Source of the DNA: CAZIVE01 sp964542435
GTDB lineage: Bacteria; Bacteroidota; Bacteroidia; Bacteroidales; Tannerellaceae
Assembly (NCBI GenBank): GCA_964542435.1
Contig: CAZIVE010000081.1
Coordinates: 1-12,076 of the forward strand
Direction: 5' to 3'
DNA: 12,076 bases
The position numbers and the translations under genes were made by a program. How positions within the stretch are numbered: the stretch's first letter is position 1; each line of letters starts with the position of its first letter. This document shows positions 1 through 6,448 of the stretch, in pieces. Below the pieces are notes generated by a model. It saw nothing but the letters and a program-made list of their open reading frames with translations, made no database searches and had not been told where the DNA came from.

Positions 1-84
1 AAGATAGCCCTTTCTTCCTGTATGTTCCAAATTTTTGAAGGGGAAGATGTGTTTGAGGAGGACGGTAGAAGATATGAAAAATAG
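1..84 (+). CDS. Possible C-terminal end of a gene cut by the window edge
   Basis: Frame 1 is open from the first base to a TAG at 82-84, giving 27 codons that end in EEDGRRYEK. The tail is acidic and charged, which is plausible for a protein C-terminus, but it is too short to assign to a family. Support for a real gene is indirect: the next small frame starts at ATG 74 and overlaps this stop, with an AGGAGG at 56-61 inside the tail. That arrangement is typical of coupled genes. A second frame (frame 3) is open only to 38 and ends in FFLYVPNF, so the upstream gene could end there instead. Confidence 0.3.
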   Translation, partial: KIALSSCMFQIFEGEDVFEEDGRRYEK

Positions 85-349
85 AAATAAAGAAGATTTA
101 TTACAGAGTATTCGACTATCTTCTTGTGTATTAAAAGTTTTATGTATCTTTACAAAAGATAAAAGTAATATATTAAATATGCAAGATTCGCTAATGCTGC
201 ATTGAGAACGGTTTCACACATGCGTGGAATGCAAGATGAATCTTCCTGATTGTTTTGCACTTATCTTCAAGTCAAACTGCGAAGCCTGCATTAACAGAAT
301 TAAGAAAGTGGGAGAGGAAAGATATGCTGATGAGATGGCTGAAAAGTAA
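74..349 (+). pseudogene. Small Cys-rich reading frame interrupted by one in-frame TGA
   Basis: One frame runs from ATG 74 to TAA 347-349 (91 codons) with a single in-frame stop, TGA at 203-205. The first half is 43 residues (begins MKNRNKEDLLQSIRLSSC). The second half has no ATG until 236 and carries two CxxC pairs, CVEC and CEAC, 15 residues apart, a spacing compatible with a small zinc ribbon. It ends in GEERYADEMAEK. An AGGAGG lies 12 bases before ATG 74. I do not recognise the family. The simplest reading is a decaying gene with a nonsense mutation. Alternatives are a genuine 43-residue protein, a separate 37-residue protein starting at 236, or chance openness in AT-rich DNA. A TTG/TATCTTTA promoter-like pair at 124-152 lies inside it. 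Confidence 0.3.
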
Positions 350-366
350 ATTATGACAATCAAAAA

Positions 367-933
367 ATGATGACGATGAAGATAGAAACCGAACGACTTA
401 TGCTTCGCAGTATCGTAGAAAATGATGACTCTGACATATTTGCATATTCAAAGAGCCCCAACGTTGGACGCAATGCCGGATGGAAACCGCATGAGAACAT
501 TGAAGAAACGCGCGAAATAATGAAGCAGATATTTCTCAATCAACCATACATGTTCGGCATCGTTTTAAAAGAAAACAATAAACTGATTGGAACGATAGGT
601 CTGATAGATGACCCGAAGCGTGCAAACCATCACGCTAAGATGTTGGGATTTGCCTTGTCAGAAGATTATTGGGGAAAAGGATTAACGACAGAAGCTTCAA
701 AAGCAGTCCTTGATTTGGGGTTTAAAGACTCTGAAACCACGATAATCACCTGTTGCTGTTATTCGTTCAATCAACGTTCGCGCAGAGTGATTGAGAAATG
801 TGGGTTTAGGTACGAAGGTTGTTTGCGTCAATGTGAGATGCGTTACGACGGAAAGGTATTTGATGTGGAAAGTTATTCACTATTACAAGGAGAATATAGA
901 CGAATTTTGACGGATACCTTGGCTGATACATAA
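367..933 (+). CDS. GNAT-family N-acetyltransferase, RimJ/RimL type
   Basis: The 188-residue protein is a complete GCN5-related acetyltransferase of the RimJ/RimL-like group, which moves acetyl from acetyl-CoA to an amine of a protein N-terminus or small molecule. Visible hallmarks are the N-terminal MKIETERLMLRS strand, the acetyl-CoA pyrophosphate loop YWGKGLTTEA (residues 101-110, the RxxGxG/A-type motif), and the late NQRSRRVIEKCGF helix-strand segment followed by EGCLR, all typical of this group. The substrate cannot be told. Three ATGs lie close together (367, 370, 376); homologues usually begin at the equivalent of 376 (MKIETER), so the first three residues are uncertain. The upstream sequence is A-rich with no clear Shine-Dalgarno. 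The gene is AT-richer than the genes after 1720, and no partner gene is evident. Confidence 0.92.
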   Translation: MMTMKIETERLMLRSIVENDDSDIFAYSKSPNVGRNAGWKPHENIEETREIMKQIFLNQPYMFGIVLKENNKLIGTIGLIDDPKRANHHAKMLGFALSEDYWGKGLTTEASKAVLDLGFKDSETTIITCCCYSFNQRSRRVIEKCGFRYEGCLRQCEMRYDGKVFDVESYSLLQGEYRRILTDTLADT

Positions 934-966
934 ATAGATGTTCGTCTCAGTGTGAGGAAGAATGTA

Positions 967-987
967 GGGTCGAAAGATTTTTCGCCC
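967..987. repeat. Imperfect hairpin downstream of the acetyltransferase gene
   Basis: GGGtCGAAA (967-975) and TTTCGCCC (980-987) form eight base pairs around a four-base loop with one bulged T. The hairpin starts 33 bases past the GNAT stop codon. The following bases (TCTTCATTGG) are not a clean U tract, so intrinsic termination is possible but unproven. Similar GGGCGAAA/TTTCGCCC hairpins could belong to a dispersed intergenic repeat. Confidence 0.35.
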
Positions 988-1187
988 TCTTCATTGGGGA
1001 CAAGGCAAACACAAATCCCGGCCTGACGAACCCAATCCTTACGAAGAAGGTCGCATCTCCGAAGCTCCCAATGATTGTCGCATTTCCACCCCACGTTGAC
1101 ACGTAGGGCTACAGAAATGTCGCTGCTCCGCGTTTCGCCACGTAATTCGTCTCTTCATTCCTCACCAATACGACGCTTCTAATGGAA

Positions 1188-1204
1188 GAACCTCGTCGAG
1201 GTTC
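1188..1204. repeat. Perfect 17-base odd palindrome
   Basis: GAACCTCG-T-CGAGGTTC: two perfect eight-base arms around one central base. Such a symmetric site suits binding by a dimeric regulator, because a one-base loop cannot form a normal RNA hairpin. It sits 40 bases before the first AACCATGGTT repeat. No regulator is encoded nearby, so the binding partner is unknown. Confidence 0.6.
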
Positions 1205-1243
1205 ATTAAAGATGGATCATCGTTAGGTGTATAAAAATATTTC

Positions 1244-1262
1244 AACCATGGTTAAAACTTTT
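1244..1262 (+). repeat. AACCATGGTTAAAACTTTT direct repeat, copy 1
   Basis: The 19-base copy AACCATGGTTAAAACTTTT begins with a perfect ten-base palindrome, AACCATGGTT, and ends in an A/T tract. It differs from copy 2 at one base only (T versus C at the sixth position). The palindrome plus A/T tail suggests an operator or enhancer-like site, or part of a dispersed repeat. This is inference from sequence alone. Confidence 0.55.
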
Positions 1263-1308
1263 TTTCTTAAAGACTTTCGGGGCGTGATTCAATGTGAAAA
1301 TAATTTTT

Positions 1309-1327
1309 AACCACGGTTAAAACTTTT
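1309..1327 (+). repeat. AACCACGGTTAAAACTTTT direct repeat, copy 2
   Basis: This copy reads AACCACGGTTAAAACTTTT and lies exactly 65 bases after copy 1. It is flanked so that TTAACC-AC-GGTTAA forms a symmetric 14-base site (1307-1320). Similar C/T-rich tracts (TTTTTCTT and CTTCTC) follow both copies, so the similarity may extend a few bases further. Confidence 0.55.
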
Positions 1328-1434
1328 CTTCTCCTTTATCCGGAAAGTGTTGGATAATCGTTCGCATCCTGTTACTACGTATGTCGGAGCATCGAGGTTA
1401 TGGATAAGACAGCCGAACCGTCTATACGCTGCGA

Positions 1435-1530
1435 TCCTTCCTGTTTCAACGCTTTGGGCTCCTTTGTTGAAGCTCCGCGATTTCCATTTATACCTTTATT
1501 ATATAGAGACTGAGACGGGAACAGGAAGGA
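1435..1530. repeat. Spaced 11-base inverted repeat before the aquaporin gene
   Basis: TCCTTCCTGTT (1435-1445) is perfectly complementary to AACAGGAAGGA (1520-1530). The stem can extend inward by a U-G and a C-G pair. The 70-base interior contains a second possible stem (GTTTCAAC 1443-1450 with GTTGAAGC 1466-1473) that would compete with the outer one. It could be an RNA leader structure only if transcription starts upstream of it. The candidate promoter at 1467-1498 lies inside, so a DNA-level role or chance is equally possible. Confidence 0.4.
1467..1498 (+). promoter_or_regulatory. Candidate Bacteroidetes promoter for the aquaporin-GH51-GH31 operon
   Basis: TTG at 1467-1469 is followed after 21 bases by TACCTTTA (1491-1498), one mismatch from the TAnnTTTG -7 consensus. 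A start near 1505 would leave a leader of roughly 215 bases before the ATG at 1721. The match is imperfect, and no better candidate was seen closer to the gene. Confidence 0.3.
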
Positions 1531-1720
1531 AACATCTCTCAGCCTGCTGAAAATTCTGATTTCTCGGGAGTGTTTGGAGAGTTCATAAAGAATGTTTATT
1601 TTTGGGCTTGGATACGCGGAAGCTTGAGAGCGGGCGAGGAGAGAAGCCCCGTAGTTCTCTGGGAAGGCGGAAATCCAGGAAGAGACCGGCGGACGATAAC
1701 ACGATTAAAAACTACAGGAT

Positions 1721-2476
1721 ATGACACCGTTTTTAGCAGAATTATTAGGAACAATGTTGCTGATCCTCATGGGAGGCGGCGTAGTGGCGAATGTTTGCCT
1801 GGACAAGACGAAAGGCAAGGGCGCAGGCTGGATGGCTATCACCACGGCTTGGGCTTTGGGTGTGTTCATAGGCGTGGTCGTTGCGGGGCCGTACAGCGGC
1901 GCGCATCTGAATCCGGCCATCTCCATCGGTTTGGCTTTGGGCGGTTCGTTCCCGTGGTGCAAAGTCTGCTCGTATATCATTGCACAGATGATCGGCGCGA
2001 TGATCGGCGCCTTCCTGGTTTGGGTGGTCTATAAGGATCATTTCGATGCCTCCAGCGATCCGACGGCCAAGTTGGGTGTGTTCAGCACCATTCCGGAGAT
2101 CCACCATCCGTTGATCAACTTCCTGGCAGAGATGATCGGTACGTTCGCCCTGATGTTCGTTGTGTTTTACATCACCGATGGCAAGGTGACGGTGACCTAC
2201 GAGAACAACAGCACGCTGCCCATCGGTCTCGGTTCGGTAGGCGCCATTCCGGTAGCCTTCACCGTATGGGTGATCGGGTTGTCGCTGGGCGGTCCTACAG
2301 GATATGCCATCAATCCCGCGCGAGATCTCGGTCCGCGCATCATGCACCAGCTTCTTCCCATCAAGGGCAAGGGCAGCAGTCAGTGGGGTTATGCCTGGAT
2401 TCCTGTGTTGGGACCGATAGCCGGAGCTGCTTTGGCTGCACTTCTGTTCCTGATTATCAAAAACTATCCAGTCTGA
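1721..2476 (+). CDS. glpF: Aquaglyceroporin (MIP family), glycerol uptake facilitator-like
   Basis: This 251-residue inner-membrane channel belongs to the major intrinsic protein family, which passes water, glycerol and other small neutral polyols by facilitated diffusion. Both pore motifs are intact: AHLNPA (NPA at 64-66) and AINPARDLGPR (NPA at 198-200). The Asp right after NPAR (D202) marks the glycerol-conducting GlpF branch rather than strict water channels. Six hydrophobic helices can be followed, the last in the C-terminal 25 residues. Length is normal for the family. ATG 1721 is preferred because the protein then starts directly with helix 1. The GH51 gene starts 30 bases after its stop with no terminator between, so co-transcription with the two glycosidases is likely. 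No glycerol kinase gene is nearby, so a sugar-metabolism link is inference. The glpF name is by similarity. Confidence 0.9.
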   Translation: MTPFLAELLGTMLLILMGGGVVANVCLDKTKGKGAGWMAITTAWALGVFIGVVVAGPYSGAHLNPAISIGLALGGSFPWCKVCSYIIAQMIGAMIGAFLVWVVYKDHFDASSDPTAKLGVFSTIPEIHHPLINFLAEMIGTFALMFVVFYITDGKVTVTYENNSTLPIGLGSVGAIPVAFTVWVIGLSLGGPTGYAINPARDLGPRIMHQLLPIKGKGSSQWGYAWIPVLGPIAGAALAALLFLIIKNYPV

Positions 2477-2506
2477 ATCATAAACACGCATATAAAAACC
2501 AAGAAA

Positions 2507-4045
2507 ATGAAAAAGACAGTCTTTGCATTGTTGCTGGCAGCCTGCTCGCTGCCGCTTTTTGCACAGAAGAGCGCAACGGTGCAGATCTATCCCGACAAGG
2601 GAAAACAGATTATTGATAAAAACATCTACGGACAGTTTGCCGAACATCTCGGCAGCTGCATCTACGGCGGCCTTTGGGTTGGCCCGCAGTCGTCCATTCC
2701 CAATACCAACGGCTATCGAAATGACGTGCTCGCCGCCCTGAAGAATCTCAAGGTGCCGGTACTGCGCTGGCCCGGCGGATGCTTTGCCGACGAATACCAT
2801 TGGCGTGACGGCATCGGTCCGCAGAAGGATCGTCCGCGTCTGGTCAACAACAACTGGGGCGGCACCATCGAAGACAACAGCTTCGGCACGCACGAGTTTC
2901 TCAATCTCTGCGAGATGCTGGGCTGCGAGCCGTATGTCAGCATGAACATCGGCAGCGGCACGGTGGAGGAGATGGCGAAATGGGTGGAATACATGACTTC
3001 CGAAGGTGACGGACCGATGGCACGTCTGCGTCGTCAGAACGGTCGCGACCATGCCTGGAAGGTGAAGTTCATCGGTGTCGGCAACGAGAGCTGGGGCTGC
3101 GGCGGCAATATGCGTCCCGAATACTATGCGGACAAGTTCCGTCAGTATTCTACCTATTGCCGTGAGTACGACAGCAATCATCTCTTCAAGGTAGCCAGCG
3201 GCGCCAGCGATTACGATTACAACTGGACGGAGGTGATGATGAAACAGGTGGGCCAGCGCATGGACGGACTGAGCCTGCATTATTACACGGTAGCCGAATG
3301 GAACCACAAAGGATCGGCCACGATCTTCACGCCGACCAATTATTACAACACGCTCGCCAAATGCATCGACATCGAGAACGTCGTGAAACGCCATATCTCG
3401 ATCATGGATCAGTACGACCCGCAGAAGAAGGTGGGCCTGATGGTGGACGAATGGGGCGCATGGTGGGACGTGGAGCCGGGCACGAATCCGGGACATCTGT
3501 TCCAGCAGAACACGATGCGCGATGCCTTCGTGGCAGCGCTCACACTGAATATTTTCCACAAATACACCGACCGTATCCGCATGACCAACATCGCACAGAT
3601 CGTCAATGTGCTTCAGAGCATGATCCTCACCGACGGTCCGAAGATGCTGCTCACGCCCACGTATCATGTCTTCGAGATGTATAAGGTGCATCAGAACGCT
3701 ACCTTCCTGCCGTTCGATCTGATCTCAGACCGGCTGACGGCCGACGGCGGACGCGAGATTCCGTCCATCAGCGCCACAGCTTCGCGCGACAGCAGCGGCG
3801 TGATCCATATCTCTTTGGCGAACGTGGATCTGAACAACGACTGCAATGTCAGTGTCAACCTCTCCGGTATGAATCTGAAGAGTGTTACGGGAAGAATCCT
3901 CACTTCAGACAATATTACCGATTATAATACGTTTGACAAACCTGACAAGGTCAAACCGGAGGCATTTAAAGGGGCAAAAGTGGAAAAGGGCACATTGCAC
4001 GTGGCCATGCCGGCGAAGTCCATCGTCACCCTCGAGGTGAAATGA
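2507..4045 (+). CDS. Exported GH51 alpha-L-arabinofuranosidase
   Basis: The 512-residue enzyme is a retaining glycoside hydrolase family 51 alpha-L-arabinofuranosidase, which removes terminal arabinofuranose from arabinan, arabinoxylan or arabino-xyloglucan side chains. A signal peptide (MKKTVFALLLAACSLPLFAQ) precedes a (beta/alpha)8 barrel. The acid/base Glu is E194 in GVGNESWG and the nucleophile is E315 in LMVDEWGAWW, both in the GH51 context. KNIYGQFAEHLG (38-49) and VLRWPGGCFADEYHW (85-99) are typical early barrel motifs, and a C-terminal beta-sandwich follows from about residue 390. Export is either as a soluble periplasmic protein (cleavage after FA-Q) or, less likely, as a lipoprotein using LLAAC with Cys13. 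It lies between the aquaporin and GH31 genes with short gaps on both sides. Natural substrate is not determined by sequence. Confidence 0.95.
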   Translation: MKKTVFALLLAACSLPLFAQKSATVQIYPDKGKQIIDKNIYGQFAEHLGSCIYGGLWVGPQSSIPNTNGYRNDVLAALKNLKVPVLRWPGGCFADEYHWRDGIGPQKDRPRLVNNNWGGTIEDNSFGTHEFLNLCEMLGCEPYVSMNIGSGTVEEMAKWVEYMTSEGDGPMARLRRQNGRDHAWKVKFIGVGNESWGCGGNMRPEYYADKFRQYSTYCREYDSNHLFKVASGASDYDYNWTEVMMKQVGQRMDGLSLHYYTVAEWNHKGSATIFTPTNYYNTLAKCIDIENVVKRHISIMDQYDPQKKVGLMVDEWGAWWDVEPGTNPGHLFQQNTMRDAFVAALTLNIFHKYTDRIRMTNIAQIVNVLQSMILTDGPKMLLTPTYHVFEMYKVHQNATFLPFDLISDRLTADGGREIPSISATASRDSSGVIHISLANVDLNNDCNVSVNLSGMNLKSVTGRILTSDNITDYNTFDKPDKVKPEAFKGAKVEKGTLHVAMPAKSIVTLEVK

Positions 4046-4077
4046 GAAGCGGTAATAAGAAGTGAAAGAATAACAAT

Positions 4078-6396
4078 ATGAACAAACAAAAGTGGAATAT
4101 GATCAGAAAAATGATGATGACGTCAGCCGTTGTCTTGATTGCTGCGACACAGGCAATGGCTGCAGGATTTAAGAAGACGCCGACAGGCATTAAGGCCACG
4201 GTGGACGGAATCACGATGGAGGTACAGTTTTACAAGTCCGATGTCGTGCGAGTGTTGAAATATCCCAAGAAGGTGAAGCTGAACCGGACGAGCCTCAGCG
4301 TTATAGCGAAGCCCGAGACGACCGCATTTACGGCGGTCCCGATCGGTAAGGACACGGTAAAGCTGGAAACGGCCGATCTGCAGCTTCGGGTGAATGTGCT
4401 GAACGGCGAGATCGTCTATCTCACCAGAGACACGCAGATGCTGATGATCGAGAAGGCCAACGGAACGCGTTTCACGCCCGCGCCCCAGCACAAACCCGCT
4501 TACGATGTGAGCCAGGCGTTCATGCTGGATCCCGCCGACGTGGTGTATGGCCTCGGACAGCAGCAGGACGGACGTATGATACAGCGTAACGAAACCGTGA
4601 AGATGGAAAACTGGAACACACGCGTCTGTCTTCCCGTGATACAGAGCGCGAAGGGATTCGGCCTCTTCTGGGACAACTATTCCATGGGCGCCTATAAGGA
4701 CACGACCAACGAGATGTCGATGTCGTTCACGGCGGCCGATTATATCGATTATTATTTCATGTGGGGAAAAGGCGGCGAAGGCGTGATCGCACAGCTGCGC
4801 AATCTCACCGGTCAGTCTCCGATGCTGCCGCTCTGGTCGTACGGATTCTTCCAGAGCCGCGAGCGTTATAAGACACAGCAGGAGCTGGTTGCCGTAGTGG
4901 ATACGTTCCGCCAGCTGCATGTGCCGCTCGACGGCATTATCCAGGACTGGCAGTATTGGGGCAAGGACAGCCTTTGGAACGCCATGAGCTTCAATCCCGC
5001 AACCTATCCCGATCCGAAAGGCATGGTCGATCAGGTGCATGCACGCAATGCTCATCTCATGATTGTGGCATGGCCCGACTTCGGTCCGCTCACACCGCAA
5101 TACAAGGAGTTCGAGAGCAAGAAGATGCTGCTCGGATTCACGTCGTATCCCTCTTTGGCACGTCCTTACGATCCCTATAATCCTGCGGCGCGCGACATCT
5201 ATTGGAATTATCTGAACAAAGGAGTCTTTACCTACGGCAACGACGGTTGGTGGCTCGATTCATCGGAACCCGACCACACGAATATCAAACCGTCGGATTT
5301 CGAAGTGCCCACATTCCTCGGCACCTATCGCAGCGTGAAGAACGCCTTCCCGTTCATGCATGTCGGCGGCGTATATGACCACCAGCGTGCCGTGACTTCC
5401 GACAAGCGCGTCGTCATCCTGACCCGTTCTGCCTTCGTCGGACAACAGCGTTACGGTACGAACGTATGGAACGGAGACGTGGAATCGAGCTGGGAGAACC
5501 TGCGGAAGCAGATCACCGCCGGCATCAACTTCTCTCTTTGCGGCATGCCTTATTGGAATACCGATATTGGCGGATTCTTTGCTGACCAATTCGAGAAGAA
5601 GGGAGCGAAAGATCCCGAATTCCAGAGCCTGCAGGCCCGCTGGATCCAGTTCGGCACCTTCACACCGATGATGCGTGTACACGGAACCACCTTCCCGCGC
5701 GAGATCTACCAGTTTGGCAAACCCGGTGACGAAGCTTTCGACGTGCAGCTGAAATACATCAAGTTCAGATACCAGTTGCTTCCCTACATCTATTCCACAG
5801 CCTGGCAGGTGACCAGTCAAAGCGGTTCGTTCATGCGCCCGCTCTATTTCGATTTCCCGAAGGACCTGCGTGCGCTCGTCGTCGGAACGGAATATCTCTT
5901 CGGCAAGTCGCTGCTTGTGGCGCCTGTCACCGACACCCAGCTCCTGAAGACGATCTATCTGCCGAAAGGCATCGACTGGTATGATTACTGGACGAATACA
6001 AAGATCCCCGGAGGACGCATCCTGCAACGCGGCGTTCCCACCGATCTGATCCCGCTCTATGTGAAAGCCGGCACCATTCTTCCGATGGGACCGGAAGTGG
6101 AGTACGCCACGGAAAAGCGCTGGGACAATCTCGACTTGAAGATCTATCCCGGAGCTGATGGCGAGTTTGTGCTCTATGAGGATGAAAACGACAACTATAA
6201 TTATGAGAAGGGCGCTTACACCGAAATCCGTTTCTCCTGGGATGACGCAGCCAAGACATTGACTGTGGACGATAGGAAAGGCGAGTTCAACGGCATGCTT
6301 CAGAACCGTACGTTCAACGTCACGCTGATCGGCTCGACAAAGGCTGAACCGGTCGTTGTGAAATATGAGGGAAAGAAAACAAGTGTAAATCTGTAA
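4078..6396 (+). CDS. Exported GH31 glycosidase, probable alpha-xylosidase
   Basis: The 772-residue protein is glycoside hydrolase family 31. A signal peptide ends near ATQAMA-A (about residue 27). An N-terminal beta-sandwich reaches about 245, the catalytic barrel runs about 250-590, and a C-terminal DUF5110-type domain (about 685-765, GEFVLYEDENDNYNYEKG) follows. The nucleophile is D394 in WWLDSSEPD and the acid/base is D467 in VWNGDVESSW. The IIQDWQYWG and NAHLMIVAWPDFGP segments, and an EP rather than NEP after the nucleophile, resemble the alpha-xylosidase branch more than starch alpha-glucosidases. An alpha-glucosidase or transglucosidase role remains possible. There is no PA14 insertion, unlike some Bacteroides xyloglucan alpha-xylosidases. 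ATG 4078 is kept, but M8 would also give a workable signal peptide. It starts 32 bases after the GH51 stop, so operon partnership is likely. Confidence 0.9.
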   Translation: MNKQKWNMIRKMMMTSAVVLIAATQAMAAGFKKTPTGIKATVDGITMEVQFYKSDVVRVLKYPKKVKLNRTSLSVIAKPETTAFTAVPIGKDTVKLETADLQLRVNVLNGEIVYLTRDTQMLMIEKANGTRFTPAPQHKPAYDVSQAFMLDPADVVYGLGQQQDGRMIQRNETVKMENWNTRVCLPVIQSAKGFGLFWDNYSMGAYKDTTNEMSMSFTAADYIDYYFMWGKGGEGVIAQLRNLTGQSPMLPLWSYGFFQSRERYKTQQELVAVVDTFRQLHVPLDGIIQDWQYWGKDSLWNAMSFNPATYPDPKGMVDQVHARNAHLMIVAWPDFGPLTPQYKEFESKKMLLGFTSYPSLARPYDPYNPAARDIYWNYLNKGVFTYGNDGWWLDSSEPDHTNIKPSDFEVPTFLGTYRSVKNAFPFMHVGGVYDHQRAVTSDKRVVILTRSAFVGQQRYGTNVWNGDVESSWENLRKQITAGINFSLCGMPYWNTDIGGFFADQFEKKGAKDPEFQSLQARWIQFGTFTPMMRVHGTTFPREIYQFGKPGDEAFDVQLKYIKFRYQLLPYIYSTAWQVTSQSGSFMRPLYFDFPKDLRALVVGTEYLFGKSLLVAPVTDTQLLKTIYLPKGIDWYDYWTNTKIPGGRILQRGVPTDLIPLYVKAGTILPMGPEVEYATEKRWDNLDLKIYPGADGEFVLYEDENDNYNYEKGAYTEIRFSWDDAAKTLTVDDRKGEFNGMLQNRTFNVTLIGSTKAEPVVVKYEGKKTSVNL

Positions 6397-6404
6397 AGAA
6401 TTTG

Positions 6405-6412
6405 TATTTTTG
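6405..6412 (+). promoter_or_regulatory. TAnnTTTG promoter box before the nucleotidyltransferase gene
   Basis: TATTTTTG, followed by CAG, is an exact match to the Bacteroidetes -7 consensus and lies nine bases after the GH31 stop codon. No clear -33 TTG is present at the expected 19-21 base distance, which would fall in the GH31 coding end. A start near 6419 gives a leader of about 30 bases before ATG 6449, an ordinary layout. Confidence 0.6.
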
Positions 6413-6448
6413 CAGTGCTTTTACTGATATATTATAAAATAAATCGAG

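Larger units (their letters stand above)
934..1720 (+). other. Long non-coding region with several repeats
   Basis: No convincing gene is visible on either strand across 787 bases. The short open frames here have compositions and start contexts that do not look coding. From the left it holds an imperfect hairpin (967-987), a block of about 150 bases of uncertain nature, a perfect palindrome (1188-1204), two 19-base direct repeats (1244-1262 and 1309-1327), and a long inverted repeat (1435-1530) that encloses a candidate promoter. The last 150 bases before the aquaporin gene are purine-rich. The region is the likely place for transcriptional control of the 1721-6396 operon. Confidence 0.6.

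Noticed and set aside
124..152. TTG-N18-TATCTTTA promoter-like pair
   Set aside because: The -7 box has A instead of the final G, and it lies inside the small frame at 74-349. It is kept only as a possibility for the acetyltransferase gene, not listed as a promoter.
873..1094. Minus-strand frame of 73 codons
   Set aside because: It overlaps the end of the GNAT gene on the opposite strand, has no recognisable domain and lies in probable repeat sequence. It is treated as non-coding.
1347..1550. Plus-strand frame of 67 codons before the aquaporin gene
   Set aside because: The composition is unlike a protein of this genome, it has no good start context, and it covers the inverted repeat and candidate promoter.
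1650..1712. Sequence GGGAAGGCGG...AGACCGGC that recalls the 3' end of a cobalamin riboswitch
   Set aside because: The rest of the B12 box fits poorly, and I could not find the GGTG-type stem, the CCACTG-like segment or a matching P1 arm upstream. A covariance-model scan would settle it.
1745..3691. Very long minus-strand open frame opposite the aquaporin and GH51 genes
   Set aside because: It is a by-product of codon bias in G+C-rich genes: His/Arg-rich translation, no domain, and it spans two well-supported genes on the + strand. The same applies to the antisense frames opposite GH31, the nucleotidyltransferase and paaK.
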